This document shows positions 17,959 through 24,834 of a stretch of 53,171 nucleotides of DNA, in pieces. Position 1 is the first letter of the stretch. Every line of letters begins with the position of its first letter. Both the position numbers and the translations under genes were made by a program. The notes below the pieces were generated by a model. The model had not been told where the DNA came from. It saw only the letters and a program-made list of their open reading frames with translations, and did not search any database. The DNA is from UBA4636 sp045534575 (GTDB lineage: Bacteria; Bacillota; Clostridia; Christensenellales; Borkfalkiaceae): positions 1 through 53,171 of the forward strand of contig JAZSJZ010000014.1 of NCBI GenBank assembly GCA_045534575.1, in the 5' to 3' direction.

Positions 17959-17984
17959 AAAAAACCGCAAACCAAGGCTTGCGG
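17957..17984 (-). terminator. Terminator of lexA (minus strand)
   Basis: On the minus strand CCGCAA and TTGCGG form a stem followed by an eight-T run. On the plus strand the same hairpin lacks a T tract, so its main job is probably to end the lexA transcript. Confidence 0.75.
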
Positions 17985-18039
17985 TGAAATTATGCGTTTC
18001 ATAAAAACTTTTAAAAAGTGGCTTAAATTGAGAGATTTT

Positions 18040-18633
18040 TTAGAATTTTCTAATTAAACCTTCAACCACGCCTAAGATTAAAACGTCGTCAAAAATCATA
18101 TCTTCCATAGACGAATTTTCAGGGTGGAGAATGATTTTTCCATCACGTTTAAAGAAGCGTTTGCAAGTTGCGCTATCGTCAACCAAAGCGACGATAATTG
18201 CTCCGTTATCACACGAAGAACATTTTTTTACGACGATATTATCGCCGTCGTAAATACCCGCTTCAATCATACTATCACCCTTGATTTTTAAAATAAAGGT
18301 TTCGTCCGTTTGGTTGAACATATTAGGAAGCGCGCAATATTCTTCAATGTTTTCAACGGCAAGTATTGGAGAACCTGCGGCAACCGTTCCAACGATTGGA
18401 ACAGTTTTAGTTTCAACCGCTTGCGTCTTTAAACAAATGGCTCTGTTTTTGAACGAACCGAAACTAATCAAATTCATAGATTCTAGTTTCTTTAAATAAT
18501 ATTGCGCGGTTGAAGTTGAAGAAAACCCAAGCGAAGAGCAAATTTCTCTTACAGTTGGAGGAAAACCGTTTTTTGAAATGAAGTTTTTAATAAATTCATA
18601 AACTTCTAAATGGCGTTGTTTATTATTGCTCAT
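18040..18633 (-). CDS. lexA: SOS repressor LexA
   Basis: A 197-residue repressor-protease. The N-terminal winged HTH (about 1-65) contains the recognition-helix region PTVREICSSLGFSSTSTAQ. Self-cleavage falls at A86-G87, and the catalytic dyad is S121 (GDSM) with K158 (ATCKRF). The start is the ATG at 18633, six nt after AGGTGG; longer upstream readings have no ribosome binding site. An SOS box overlaps the -35 element of its own promoter, so autoregulation is expected. Confidence 0.96.
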   Translation of the reverse strand: MSNNKQRHLEVYEFIKNFISKNGFPPTVREICSSLGFSSTSTAQYYLKKLESMNLISFGSFKNRAICLKTQAVETKTVPIVGTVAAGSPILAVENIEEYCALPNMFNQTDETFILKIKGDSMIEAGIYDGDNIVVKKCSSCDNGAIIVALVDDSATCKRFFKRDGKIILHPENSSMEDMIFDDVLILGVVEGLIRKF

Positions 18634-18649
18634 AATCCACCTCACAACT

Positions 18650-18689
18650 ACTATAACATAAACTTTTGAAAAAATCAAACATTTGTTCG
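18650..18689 (-). promoter_or_regulatory. lexA promoter with overlapping SOS box
   Basis: Minus-strand promoter: TTGATT (18673-18678), 17-bp spacer, TATAGT (18650-18655). The SOS box CGAACAAATGTTTG (18676-18689, minus strand) matches the Gram-positive LexA pattern CGAAC-N4-GTTYG and overlaps the -35 element. It also lies 33 bp before the divergent Cys-rich gene at 18722. Confidence 0.85.
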
Positions 18690-18721
18690 AAAAAATATAT
18701 AAAAATTTTTTAAGGCTAAAT

Positions 18722-18901
18722 ATGAAAAAAGAATGTCAACTATACGATCGCGAGTGCATTGGCTGTGGCGAGTGTATGTTTTGCGACCTTGACCCAACTA
18801 AAATTTGCGATAATTGCGGAAAATGCATCAATTTTAACGATTATTATTCAATCAAAATTGACGACGTTGAAAAGGCAAGTTCTAATGACGAGGAAAATTA
18901 G
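18722..18901 (+). CDS. Cys-rich mini-protein, metal or Fe-S binding
   Basis: A 59-residue protein beginning MKKECQLYDRECIGCGEC, after an AAGG ribosome binding site. It has nine cysteines: C5 plus an eight-cysteine core arranged as CIGCGECMFC and CDNCGKC, like a small ferredoxin or zinc knuckle. The C-terminal third is acidic. Similar short proteins occur near lexA in Clostridia as far as I recall, with no assigned function. It is divergent from lexA across the SOS box and only 8 nt before dxs, so it may be damage-regulated and co-transcribed with dxs. Confidence 0.75.
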   Translation: MKKECQLYDRECIGCGECMFCDLDPTKICDNCGKCINFNDYYSIKIDDVEKASSNDEEN

Positions 18902-18909
18902 GAATTTTT

Positions 18910-20697
18910 ATGGCTTATTTAGATAAAATTAAGTCGCCAAGCGATTTAAAACAATTAAATATTAAAGAGTTAGAGGTTTTGGCTGGCGAAATTAGAGAAA
19001 AAATAATTTCGGTGGCTTCATCTAACGGCGGGCATTTAGCGTCAAGCCTAGGTGCGGTTGATGCAATTATTGCGCTTTACTACGTTTTTGATTTTCCTAA
19101 AGATAAAATCATTTTCGACGTTGGTCATCAAGCGTATGCTCACAAAATCTTGTCTGAGCGCAAAGATTTATTCGAAACCATAAGAACCGAAGGCGGACTA
19201 AGTGGTTTTCCTAACGTTTTTGAAAGCGATTACGATGCTTTTTCAGTTGGGCATGCGGGCACTTCGATTTCGGCATCTTTAGGCTACTGCACTGCACGAG
19301 ATACGCTCGGCGAAGATTATTTCGTTATAAGTTTTGTGGGCGACGCTTCATTTTTCAACGGCGAGAACATGGAAGCAATGTTTGCAACCGAAACAAAGCC
19401 TAAAAAACTTTTAATCATTTTAAATGATAACGGCATGTCAATTTCTAAAAATAACAACGGGCTTTACCAATATTTATCGAAAACAACCATGAAAAAGCGT
19501 TATTCTAAGTTTATGAACGCAATGGAAAAGATTTTCGGTTGGAATTTTATCGGCACTTTTTTGAAAAAAATGAAAAAAGCCTTTAAGCGTTCGCTCGATT
19601 CTTACAGTATGCTCGATACCGTTGGCTTAAAATACGTTGGCGCGTTCGATGGGCATAATATTAAACTTTTGGTTGATTTATTTAATTCGTTTAAACAATC
19701 TCCAAGAGCCACTCTTTTGCACATAAAAACAAAAAAAGGCAAAGGCTATGAGCCGGCTGAAAATAATGCCGACATTTATCACGGCGTTTCTACTCATTTA
19801 GGCTCGTCTAATAATGCTTTTTCGTCTGCTGTTGGCGAAATTGCTAAAAAAGTTACTGAAAAGTGCGATAAAGCCGTGTTCTTAACTGCAGGCATGGCGC
19901 TTGGAACGGGGTTGAACGATTTACTCAAAGAACAGCCCGACAAAGTTATTGACGTTGGCATTAACGAAGAATATTGCGTTACCTATTCGGCAGGTCTTGC
20001 TATAGCGGGCTTAAGACCGTTCGTTTGCATGTATTCAACATTTCTTCAACGCTCATACGATCAGGTTATGACTGACGTTTGTTTGCAAAATCTGCCCGTT
20101 GTTTTTCTAATTGATAGGGCGGGTTTGGTTGGCGTTGACGGTTGCACGCACCAAGGCGTTTTTGATTTATCATATCTTTCGCATATTCCAAATTTGACTA
20201 TTTTAACGCCTAAGAACGCAAAAGAACTAGAAGAAATGATAGAGTTTGCGCTTGAACTTGCAAAACCGGTTGCCATACGCTATCCTAATGGAAAGGCTAT
20301 TGAATTTGAAGAAAAAACTGCGTTTTCGGCTGAAAATTTGTGGGAAATTCAAAAACAAGGCGACGGAAAGGTTGTGCTTGCATGCGGGTCGAGAATGCTT
20401 GAAATTGCGCTTTTGGCTTGTGAAAATTCTAACGCTTTAGTCGTGAATGCAAGATCGGTTAAACCGCTTGACGAAAAACTTTTAAGTTCGTTTGTTGGAA
20501 GAGAAATTATAACTCTTGAAGATAATTCAGTTATCGGTGGTTTTGGCTCGATGGTTCTTGGCTACTATTCTAAATTAGGCGTGGCTCAAAAAATATCGTG
20601 CCTTGGCGTTCAAGATAAGTTTATTGACCACGCTAAAGTTGACGCGCAACTAAAAATCAACGATTTAACGGTGGAAAATCTTAAAAAATATCTATAA
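18910..20697 (+). CDS. dxs: 1-deoxy-D-xylulose-5-phosphate synthase
   Basis: A 595-residue TPP-dependent enzyme joining pyruvate and glyceraldehyde 3-phosphate, the first step of the MEP isoprenoid pathway. It has VGHQAYAHK (71-79), the TPP/magnesium motif beginning G144-D145 and ending at N173, and the transketolase-like pyrimidine and C-terminal domains. It is somewhat shorter than the usual 620 or so residues. The metal-binding segment reads GDASFFNGENMEA rather than the common GDGALTGGMA, so this is a divergent member. A weak AGGAA precedes the ATG. Confidence 0.9.
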   Translation: MAYLDKIKSPSDLKQLNIKELEVLAGEIREKIISVASSNGGHLASSLGAVDAIIALYYVFDFPKDKIIFDVGHQAYAHKILSERKDLFETIRTEGGLSGFPNVFESDYDAFSVGHAGTSISASLGYCTARDTLGEDYFVISFVGDASFFNGENMEAMFATETKPKKLLIILNDNGMSISKNNNGLYQYLSKTTMKKRYSKFMNAMEKIFGWNFIGTFLKKMKKAFKRSLDSYSMLDTVGLKYVGAFDGHNIKLLVDLFNSFKQSPRATLLHIKTKKGKGYEPAENNADIYHGVSTHLGSSNNAFSSAVGEIAKKVTEKCDKAVFLTAGMALGTGLNDLLKEQPDKVIDVGINEEYCVTYSAGLAIAGLRPFVCMYSTFLQRSYDQVMTDVCLQNLPVVFLIDRAGLVGVDGCTHQGVFDLSYLSHIPNLTILTPKNAKELEEMIEFALELAKPVAIRYPNGKAIEFEEKTAFSAENLWEIQKQGDGKVVLACGSRMLEIALLACENSNALVVNARSVKPLDEKLLSSFVGREIITLEDNSVIGGFGSMVLGYYSKLGVAQKISCLGVQDKFIDHAKVDAQLKINDLTVENLKKYL

Positions 20698-20734
20698 ATT
20701 AGACTTTAACAACGATAAAACTTAAAGGTTCGTT

Positions 20735-20763
20735 TTGCAAAATTGAATTTATTTACATATTAT
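20735..20763 (+). promoter_or_regulatory. Probable promoter of the RluA-type gene, nearly leaderless
   Basis: TTGCAA (20735-20740), 17-bp spacer, TATTAT (20758-20763). The ATG follows five bases later at 20768 and there is no Shine-Dalgarno sequence, so the mRNA may begin at the start codon. Confidence 0.5.
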
Positions 20764-20767
20764 AATA

Positions 20768-21586
20768 ATGAAAACTTTTGTTTGCCACAATAAAATAAAA
20801 CTTTCTAAATTTTTGCTTGATAGTTATCAGGGCGAAATGTCTTTTTCAATGCTCAATAAATTATTTAGAAAGAAAGATATTAAGGTTGACGGCAAAAGAG
20901 TTTCTTGCGACTTATATCTTTTTGGCGGTGAAAAAATAGAAGTTTATTTTGACGGGGCAATCGTTGAAAATAGTTTTAGCAAAATTTATGAGGACGATAA
21001 CGTTCTAGTTATTTATAAAAACAAAGGAAAAACCGCTGAATTTATTTTTTCTCAACTACAAAAAAGTTATAGTGAAATTTATTTTTGCCACAGGCTCGAT
21101 ACTAATACCGACGGCATTATGATATTTGCAAAAAATAAAATTTCTTACGACGAAATCTTGCTAGGCTTTAAGAAAAGAACGTTCAAAAAGTTTTATTCGT
21201 GCGAAGTTTACGGCATTTTTTCTAAAAAAGAAGGCGTTTTATCTGCTTATCTTAAAAAGGATGAAACTTTAGGAAAGGTTGAGGTTTTTAGCGATTTTGT
21301 TAAAGGATCGAAGCCAATTACAACGGCTTACAGGGTATTAAGCGAAGATACAAAAAGAAACGTTTCTACTTTAGAGGTTGAACTTTTAACCGGAAGAACT
21401 CATCAAATTCGCGCGCACTTAGCGTTTTTAGGACATTTTATTTTAGGCGATAGTAAATATGGCGACGATAGAATTAACAAAATGCTTGAAGTTACTGAGT
21501 TAAAACTTAGGTCAAACGTTTTAATTTTATCGTTTGAAAAAGGCGATTATTTATATTATTTGAACGGAAAATCGTTTGAAAAATAA
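20768..21586 (+). CDS. RluA-family pseudouridine synthase
   Basis: A 272-residue enzyme with an N-terminal S4-like domain (about 11-60) and the catalytic HRLD motif at 108-111 (D111). The C-terminal signature LTGRTHQIRAHLAFLGHFILGD follows. It probably modifies rRNA; the target position cannot be inferred. It stands alone between dxs and a tRNA operon. Confidence 0.88.
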   Translation: MKTFVCHNKIKLSKFLLDSYQGEMSFSMLNKLFRKKDIKVDGKRVSCDLYLFGGEKIEVYFDGAIVENSFSKIYEDDNVLVIYKNKGKTAEFIFSQLQKSYSEIYFCHRLDTNTDGIMIFAKNKISYDEILLGFKKRTFKKFYSCEVYGIFSKKEGVLSAYLKKDETLGKVEVFSDFVKGSKPITTAYRVLSEDTKRNVSTLEVELLTGRTHQIRAHLAFLGHFILGDSKYGDDRINKMLEVTELKLRSNVLILSFEKGDYLYYLNGKSFEK

Positions 21587-21654
21587 AGAAAAATTATTAA
21601 AAAAAATAAAATAAAAATATTTTAAAAAATTTTTAAAAAATTAGTTAAAATCAC

Positions 21655-21683
21655 TTGCCAAGCAATAAATTATTTGTTATATT
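21655..21683 (+). promoter_or_regulatory. Promoter of the second tRNA operon
   Basis: TTGCCA (21655-21660), 17-bp spacer, TATATT (21678-21683) preceded by TG for an extended -10. It lies 28 bp before tRNA-Val. The 21587-21654 stretch upstream is almost pure A/T and shows nothing else. Confidence 0.75.
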
Positions 21684-21711
21684 AGTTAGGCACTTGACCG
21701 AAAGTGTTTTT

Positions 21712-21787
21712 GGGAGCATAGCTCAGTTGGGAGAGCATCTGCCTTACAAGCAGGGGGTCACAGGTTCGAGCCCTGTTGTTCCCACCA
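21712..21787 (+). tRNA. tRNA-Val (TAC)
   Basis: Acceptor GGGAGCA/TGTTCCC with one G-U pair, anticodon loop CTTACAA (TAC), discriminator A, encoded CCA. Confidence 0.95.
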
Positions 21788-21804
21788 AAATAATTTAATG
21801 GTAT

Positions 21805-21879
21805 GCGGGAATGGCTCAGTGGTAGAGCGTCGCCTTGCCAAGGCGAATGTCGCGAGTTCGAATCTCGTTTCCCGCTCCA
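21805..21879 (+). tRNA. tRNA-Gly (GCC)
   Basis: Acceptor GCGGGAA/TTCCCGC, anticodon loop TTGCCAA (GCC), discriminator T, encoded CCA. Second gene of the Val-Gly-Cys operon. Confidence 0.95.
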
Positions 21880-21897
21880 TTTTTTTTTGCAAAAAAA

Positions 21898-21971
21898 GGT
21901 GCCATAGCCAAGCGGTAAGGCTCAGGTCTGCAAAACCTTCATCCCCGGTTCAAATCCGGGTGGCACCTCCA
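21898..21971 (+). tRNA. tRNA-Cys (GCA)
   Basis: Acceptor GGTGCCA/TGGCACC, anticodon GCA, discriminator T (U73 is a Cys identity base), encoded CCA. The operon terminator begins 2 nt later, and the accessory block starts here. Confidence 0.95.
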
Positions 21972-21972
21972 G

Positions 21973-22004
21973 AAAAAAGCACTTGCTACGGCAAGTGCTT
22001 TTTT
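21973..22004 (+). terminator. Terminator of the Val-Gly-Cys tRNA operon (copy 1 of a 42-bp repeat)
   Basis: Perfect 14-bp stem, AAAAAAGCACTTGC with its complement, around loop TACG. Together with the following CAACGAAATT it recurs at 22805-22846 with only three transitions. Confidence 0.93.
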
Positions 22005-22014
22005 CAACGAAATT
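21973..22014 (+). repeat. 42-bp direct repeat, left copy
   Basis: Contains the tRNA terminator plus CAACGAAATT. It matches 22805-22846 at 39 of 42 positions; the similarity stops at both ends. The two copies bracket hairpin array B and the 22280 gene. Confidence 0.88.
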
Positions 22015-22231
22015 TGCCCTGCGGGCAAGTGAAATAGCTTCGCTGTGAAATATTTGCTCCGCAAATGTGAAATATTCGCTGTCGCGAATGTGGGCAAATT
22101 TCATTTCACATCGAACGAAGTGAGATATTTCACAATTCCATAAGGGAATTATTTTACATTCGGCATAGCCGAATATTTTACTAAAAACTTATCGCAACAA
22201 GTTGCGGATGATATACAAGGCTTATGCCTTG
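22009..22231. repeat. Hairpin array B: about nine small stem-loops
   Basis: Stem-loops at 22014-22028, 22034-22046, 22050-22068, 22072-22091, 22106-22123, 22134-22150, 22158-22174, 22193-22206 and 22216-22231. Linkers read TGTGAAATAT in the left part and the reverse complement ATATTTCACA, with decayed variants, in the right part. GAAATTTGCCC (22009-22019) is exactly complementary to 22092-22102, which could close a multibranch structure around three of the hairpins. Stem cores differ between units. Function unknown. Confidence 0.85.
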
Positions 22232-22279
22232 ATTTATTTGATGAAGTGTGATATAAAGAGTAATATAAGGAGGGATAAT

Positions 22280-22738
22280 ATGAGATTCAAAGGAAGAAAC
22301 GGTGGTTTGGCTGTGGCTATACGCAATCATATTATGTTGTTTAGGACATTCTTGATCACCTTACTCATAACGCTTGTCCCAACTATAATTTTTATATGCA
22401 TAAACAATTCATATTTTTGGGTTTTCTTAATTATCCCTCTCATACTTTGGGTAATTTCTTATGTTGTATTTTTCTTTTCAAAATATGATGATCGAGAGTT
22501 TTTGAGTAACAAAAAAAAGGATCACATATTTGAAATCGAGAACAACTCTTTTTTTAAGGACGGTAAGGAAATTAAACTGATTAAATCTGTCAAAATATAT
22601 CGCTACAATAAATTTTTGTACATGGAAACATCGCACTCTATGTTCGTCATCAAAAATACAGATTTTATATCGGGCGACAGAGAAAGTTTTTTAAGTTGGG
22701 CAAAATCTTGCGATATACGGATATTACGTGGATACTAA
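22280..22738 (+). CDS. Small two-helix membrane protein, unknown function
   Basis: A 152-residue protein. The start at ATG 22280 has a strong AAGGAGGG site; the frame is open further upstream but runs through array hairpins. Two adjacent membrane helices lie at about 22-42 and 45-67. A cytosolic domain of about 80 residues follows, with alternating strands and a Trp in SFLSWAKSCDIR. It resembles the layout of YcxB-like proteins, though I cannot confirm homology. It is the only gene between the two 42-bp repeats. Its codon choice looks less like the flanking core genes, which suggests acquisition. Confidence 0.7.
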   Translation: MRFKGRNGGLAVAIRNHIMLFRTFLITLLITLVPTIIFICINNSYFWVFLIIPLILWVISYVVFFFSKYDDREFLSNKKKDHIFEIENNSFFKDGKEIKLIKSVKIYRYNKFLYMETSHSMFVIKNTDFISGDRESFLSWAKSCDIRILRGY

Positions 22739-22749
22739 TAGGATATAAG

Positions 22750-22798
22750 GACACCTTTTGTTCGTTTTTACCCTTGTTTTGACACCTTTTAATCGTTT
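22750..22798 (+). repeat. Short direct repeat 31 nt apart
   Basis: GACACCTTTT-NN-TCGTTT occurs at 22750-22767 and 22781-22798, just after the 22280 gene and before the second terminator. It may be a protein-binding site or a recombination scar; nothing further can be said. Confidence 0.6.
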
Positions 22799-22804
22799 AA
22801 TGCA

Positions 22805-22846
22805 AAAAAAAGTACTTGCTACAGCAAGTGCTTTTTTCAATGAAAT
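22805..22846 (+). repeat. 42-bp direct repeat, right copy (includes a terminator)
   Basis: Stem with loop TACA and a G-U pair replacing one G-C, then a T tract and CAATGAAATT. Differences from the left copy are three transitions. It still works as a terminator for the 22280 gene and begins hairpin array C. Confidence 0.88.
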
Positions 22847-22921
22847 TCGTTCTTTTTGAAGGAGTGAAATTGCCTTCGGCAATGAAATATTGCAGAGCAA
22901 TATAAAATACGCTTCGCGCGT
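22841..22921. repeat. Hairpin array C: three clear stem-loops and one degenerate
   Basis: Stem-loops at 22869-22883 (TTC loop), 22887-22903 (AGA loop) and 22909-22921, plus a decayed one near 22848-22864. Linkers are TGAAAT-type in one orientation only; the inverted half seen in arrays A and B is missing. Confidence 0.8.
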
Positions 22922-23034
22922 TAAAAACAAATTTTATATATAAACTATTGAAAAAAATATTAATAAAATGTATAATATATTTATCTAATAACATACATAA
23001 TCAAAATTATTATAGACAAAATAGAGAAACCATT

Positions 23035-23595
23035 ATGAGAAAGAATCTAAAACCAAAAGCATATATTTACCCATTGCCAGTTTTAATTGTTGGCACTTAT
23101 GACGAAAGCGGAACGCCAAACGCAATGAATGCAGCGTGGGGCACTGTTTGTGATGCTAAACAAGTTTCAATTTGTATTGATAAAAGCCATAAAACGGTTA
23201 AAAACCTCTTAAAAACTAGGTGTTTCACCGTTGCCATTGCAGATAGCAATAACGTTCTCTCGGCGGATTTCGTAGGTATTGTTTCGGGAAACGACGATTT
23301 AAATAAGGTTGAAAAGGCTGGCTGGCACGCTCAAAAATCTCAGTTTATTAATGCGCCGATTTTTGAAGAACTTCCGCTTGTTTTAGAGTGTAAGCTCGTA
23401 AGTTATAACGAGGAAGCCGAAATTTGCATAGGTGAAGTCGTAAACGTTTCGGTTGACGAGCATATTTTAGACGAAAACGGCAAAATTGACTTAACTAAAT
23501 TTTCACCTATCTGCTATGATTGTGGCTCGCACGGTTATTATAAACTTGGCGAAAAAGTAGGCACAGCGTTTTTAGATGGGTTAAAGTTAAAGTAA
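23035..23595 (+). CDS. Flavin reductase-like FMN-binding protein
   Basis: A 186-residue split-barrel flavoprotein. Family features are the N-terminal PLPVLIVGTYDESGTPNAMNA and the CIDKSHKTVKNLL segment that binds the flavin phosphate, followed by the variable C-terminal half. The start at 23035 gives the usual family N terminus; the frame is open to 22948, but that region is array-derived. The ribosome binding site is weak. Likely role: flavin-dependent reduction or oxygen handling, substrate unknown. It leads a set of four small genes. Confidence 0.82.
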   Translation: MRKNLKPKAYIYPLPVLIVGTYDESGTPNAMNAAWGTVCDAKQVSICIDKSHKTVKNLLKTRCFTVAIADSNNVLSADFVGIVSGNDDLNKVEKAGWHAQKSQFINAPIFEELPLVLECKLVSYNEEAEICIGEVVNVSVDEHILDENGKIDLTKFSPICYDCGSHGYYKLGEKVGTAFLDGLKLK

Positions 23596-23623
23596 TAAAC
23601 TCTTAGGTAAAACTTTTAGAAAA

Positions 23624-24310
23624 ATGAAAGACGAATGTTTGATTTGTGGCGCGCCACTAGAATATTTTCAAACTGAAAAGGAAATGGTGTGCGCTATCTG
23701 TAATAAAAAACAAAAAAGCAAAACTGTTTGCAAAACGGGGCATTTTGTTTGTGACGATTGCCACACGTGGGGGCTTGATTCCGTTTTTAACGTTTGTTTA
23801 AACGAAAAATCGAAAAATCCTATCGAGATTTTGCAAAAAATGATGGCTTTGCCGTTTTGCCATATGCACGGGCCAGAACATCACGTTTTAGTCGGCTCGG
23901 CTCTTTTAGTTGCTTTTAAAAACGCAGGTGGGCAAGTTGATTTAGAAAAAGCGCTAAAAGAACTGCAAGCGCGAGCGAAAAAAGTTCCAGGTGGCGCGTG
24001 TGGTTATTGGGGCGCGTGTGGAGCAGGAGTTAGCACGGGTATGTTTATTTCGATTATAACTGGTTCAACTCCGCTTGCTGATACCGCTTGGGGGCTTTCT
24101 AATAAAATGACGGCAAAATCACTCAACGCAATAGGCGAAGTTGGCGGGCCTAGGTGTTGCAAGCGCGATTCTTACCTTTCAATTATAAGCGCAGTTGATT
24201 TTGTTAAAGAAAATTTCGGCGTTCAAATGGAAATAGGTGAAATAAAATGTTCTCATTATGACAAGAATAATCAATGCATTGCCAAAAAATGTCCGTTTTT
24301 TAAAGATTAG
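23624..24310 (+). CDS. Cys-rich metal-binding protein, DUF5714-like
   Basis: A 228-residue protein with an N-terminal zinc-ribbon-like set C5-x2-C8 and C23-x2-C26, then C36, H40, C43, C46 and H47. A Gly/Cys-rich core follows, including PGGACGYWGACGAGVS and GGPRCCKRDS, and a C-terminal Cys cluster near CSHYDKNNQC. I associate this layout with the DUF5714 family of anaerobes, whose function is unknown; several conserved Cys and His suggest metal or cluster binding. It lies 28 nt after the flavoprotein gene and 9 nt before the next, so the set is probably co-transcribed. Confidence 0.65.
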   Translation: MKDECLICGAPLEYFQTEKEMVCAICNKKQKSKTVCKTGHFVCDDCHTWGLDSVFNVCLNEKSKNPIEILQKMMALPFCHMHGPEHHVLVGSALLVAFKNAGGQVDLEKALKELQARAKKVPGGACGYWGACGAGVSTGMFISIITGSTPLADTAWGLSNKMTAKSLNAIGEVGGPRCCKRDSYLSIISAVDFVKENFGVQMEIGEIKCSHYDKNNQCIAKKCPFFKD

Positions 24311-24319
24311 GAGTAAAAT

Positions 24320-24826
24320 ATGAAATTTTTAGTTGTTGTTGATATGCAAGTCGATTTTATTTTTGGAAGCCTTGGTAGCGATATGGCCAAAGCCATTGTT
24401 CCTAGCGTTTTAGAAAAGGTTAAGAATTTCGACGGCGAAGTTATTTTCACTAGGGACACGCATTTTGACGATTATCTCTCTACGCAAGAGGGCAAAAATC
24501 TTCCCGTTCAGCATTGCGTAAAAGATACTAACGGCTGGCAAATTTGCGATGAACTTAAGCCTTTTGCAAAAAACGTTGTTGATAAAATAACCTTTGGAAG
24601 CGTTGAACTTCCTAATATTATTCGTGAATATAATGTGGAAATTGACGAAATTGAATTGTGCGGGCTTTGCACGGATATTTGCGTAATATCAAACGCTATG
24701 ATTTTAAAAGCGTCGTTTCCAGAAGTTAAAATCATTGTTGACGGAAAATGTTGCGCCGGGGTTACAAACGAGAGCCACGAAACAGCGCTTAGCGCAATGA
24801 AAGCCGTTCAAATCGAGGTTAAATAG
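24320..24826 (+). CDS. Cysteine hydrolase of the isochorismatase/nicotinamidase family
   Basis: A 168-residue hydrolase with the catalytic triad D8 (VDMQVDF), K89 (VDKITFGS) and C121 (GLCTDICVISNA). Acidic and histidine residues at D46, H48 and H65 could bind a metal as in nicotinamidases. AGGAG precedes the ATG. Deamidation of nicotinamide is plausible from the metal residues and size, but the substrate is not proven. Confidence 0.85.
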   Translation: MKFLVVVDMQVDFIFGSLGSDMAKAIVPSVLEKVKNFDGEVIFTRDTHFDDYLSTQEGKNLPVQHCVKDTNGWQICDELKPFAKNVVDKITFGSVELPNIIREYNVEIDEIELCGLCTDICVISNAMILKASFPEVKIIVDGKCCAGVTNESHETALSAMKAVQIEVK

Positions 24827-24834
24827 TTATTGTT

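Larger units (their letters stand above)
22005..22846. mobile_element. Possible one-gene cassette bounded by 42-bp direct repeats
   Basis: The stretch from after the left repeat to the end of the right repeat holds hairpin array B, one membrane-protein gene and a second terminator. Recombination between the repeats would remove it and restore a simple tRNA-terminator-array arrangement like that at 431-636. No recombinase or transposase gene is present, so mobility is inferred only from the layout. Confidence 0.4.

Noticed and set aside
17985..18003. Further TGAAAT-type hairpin between the PLP enzyme gene and lexA
   Set aside because: A single weak TGAAA...TTTCA pairing without neighbouring units; too short to count as part of the array family.
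22009..22231. Hairpin arrays read as integron attC sites
   Set aside because: No integron integrase, no R box/L box core sites, and many small hairpins instead of one long imperfect one per cassette.
22797..22994. Minus-strand short reading frames over the right repeat and array C
   Set aside because: They translate terminator and hairpin sequence, with no start signals.
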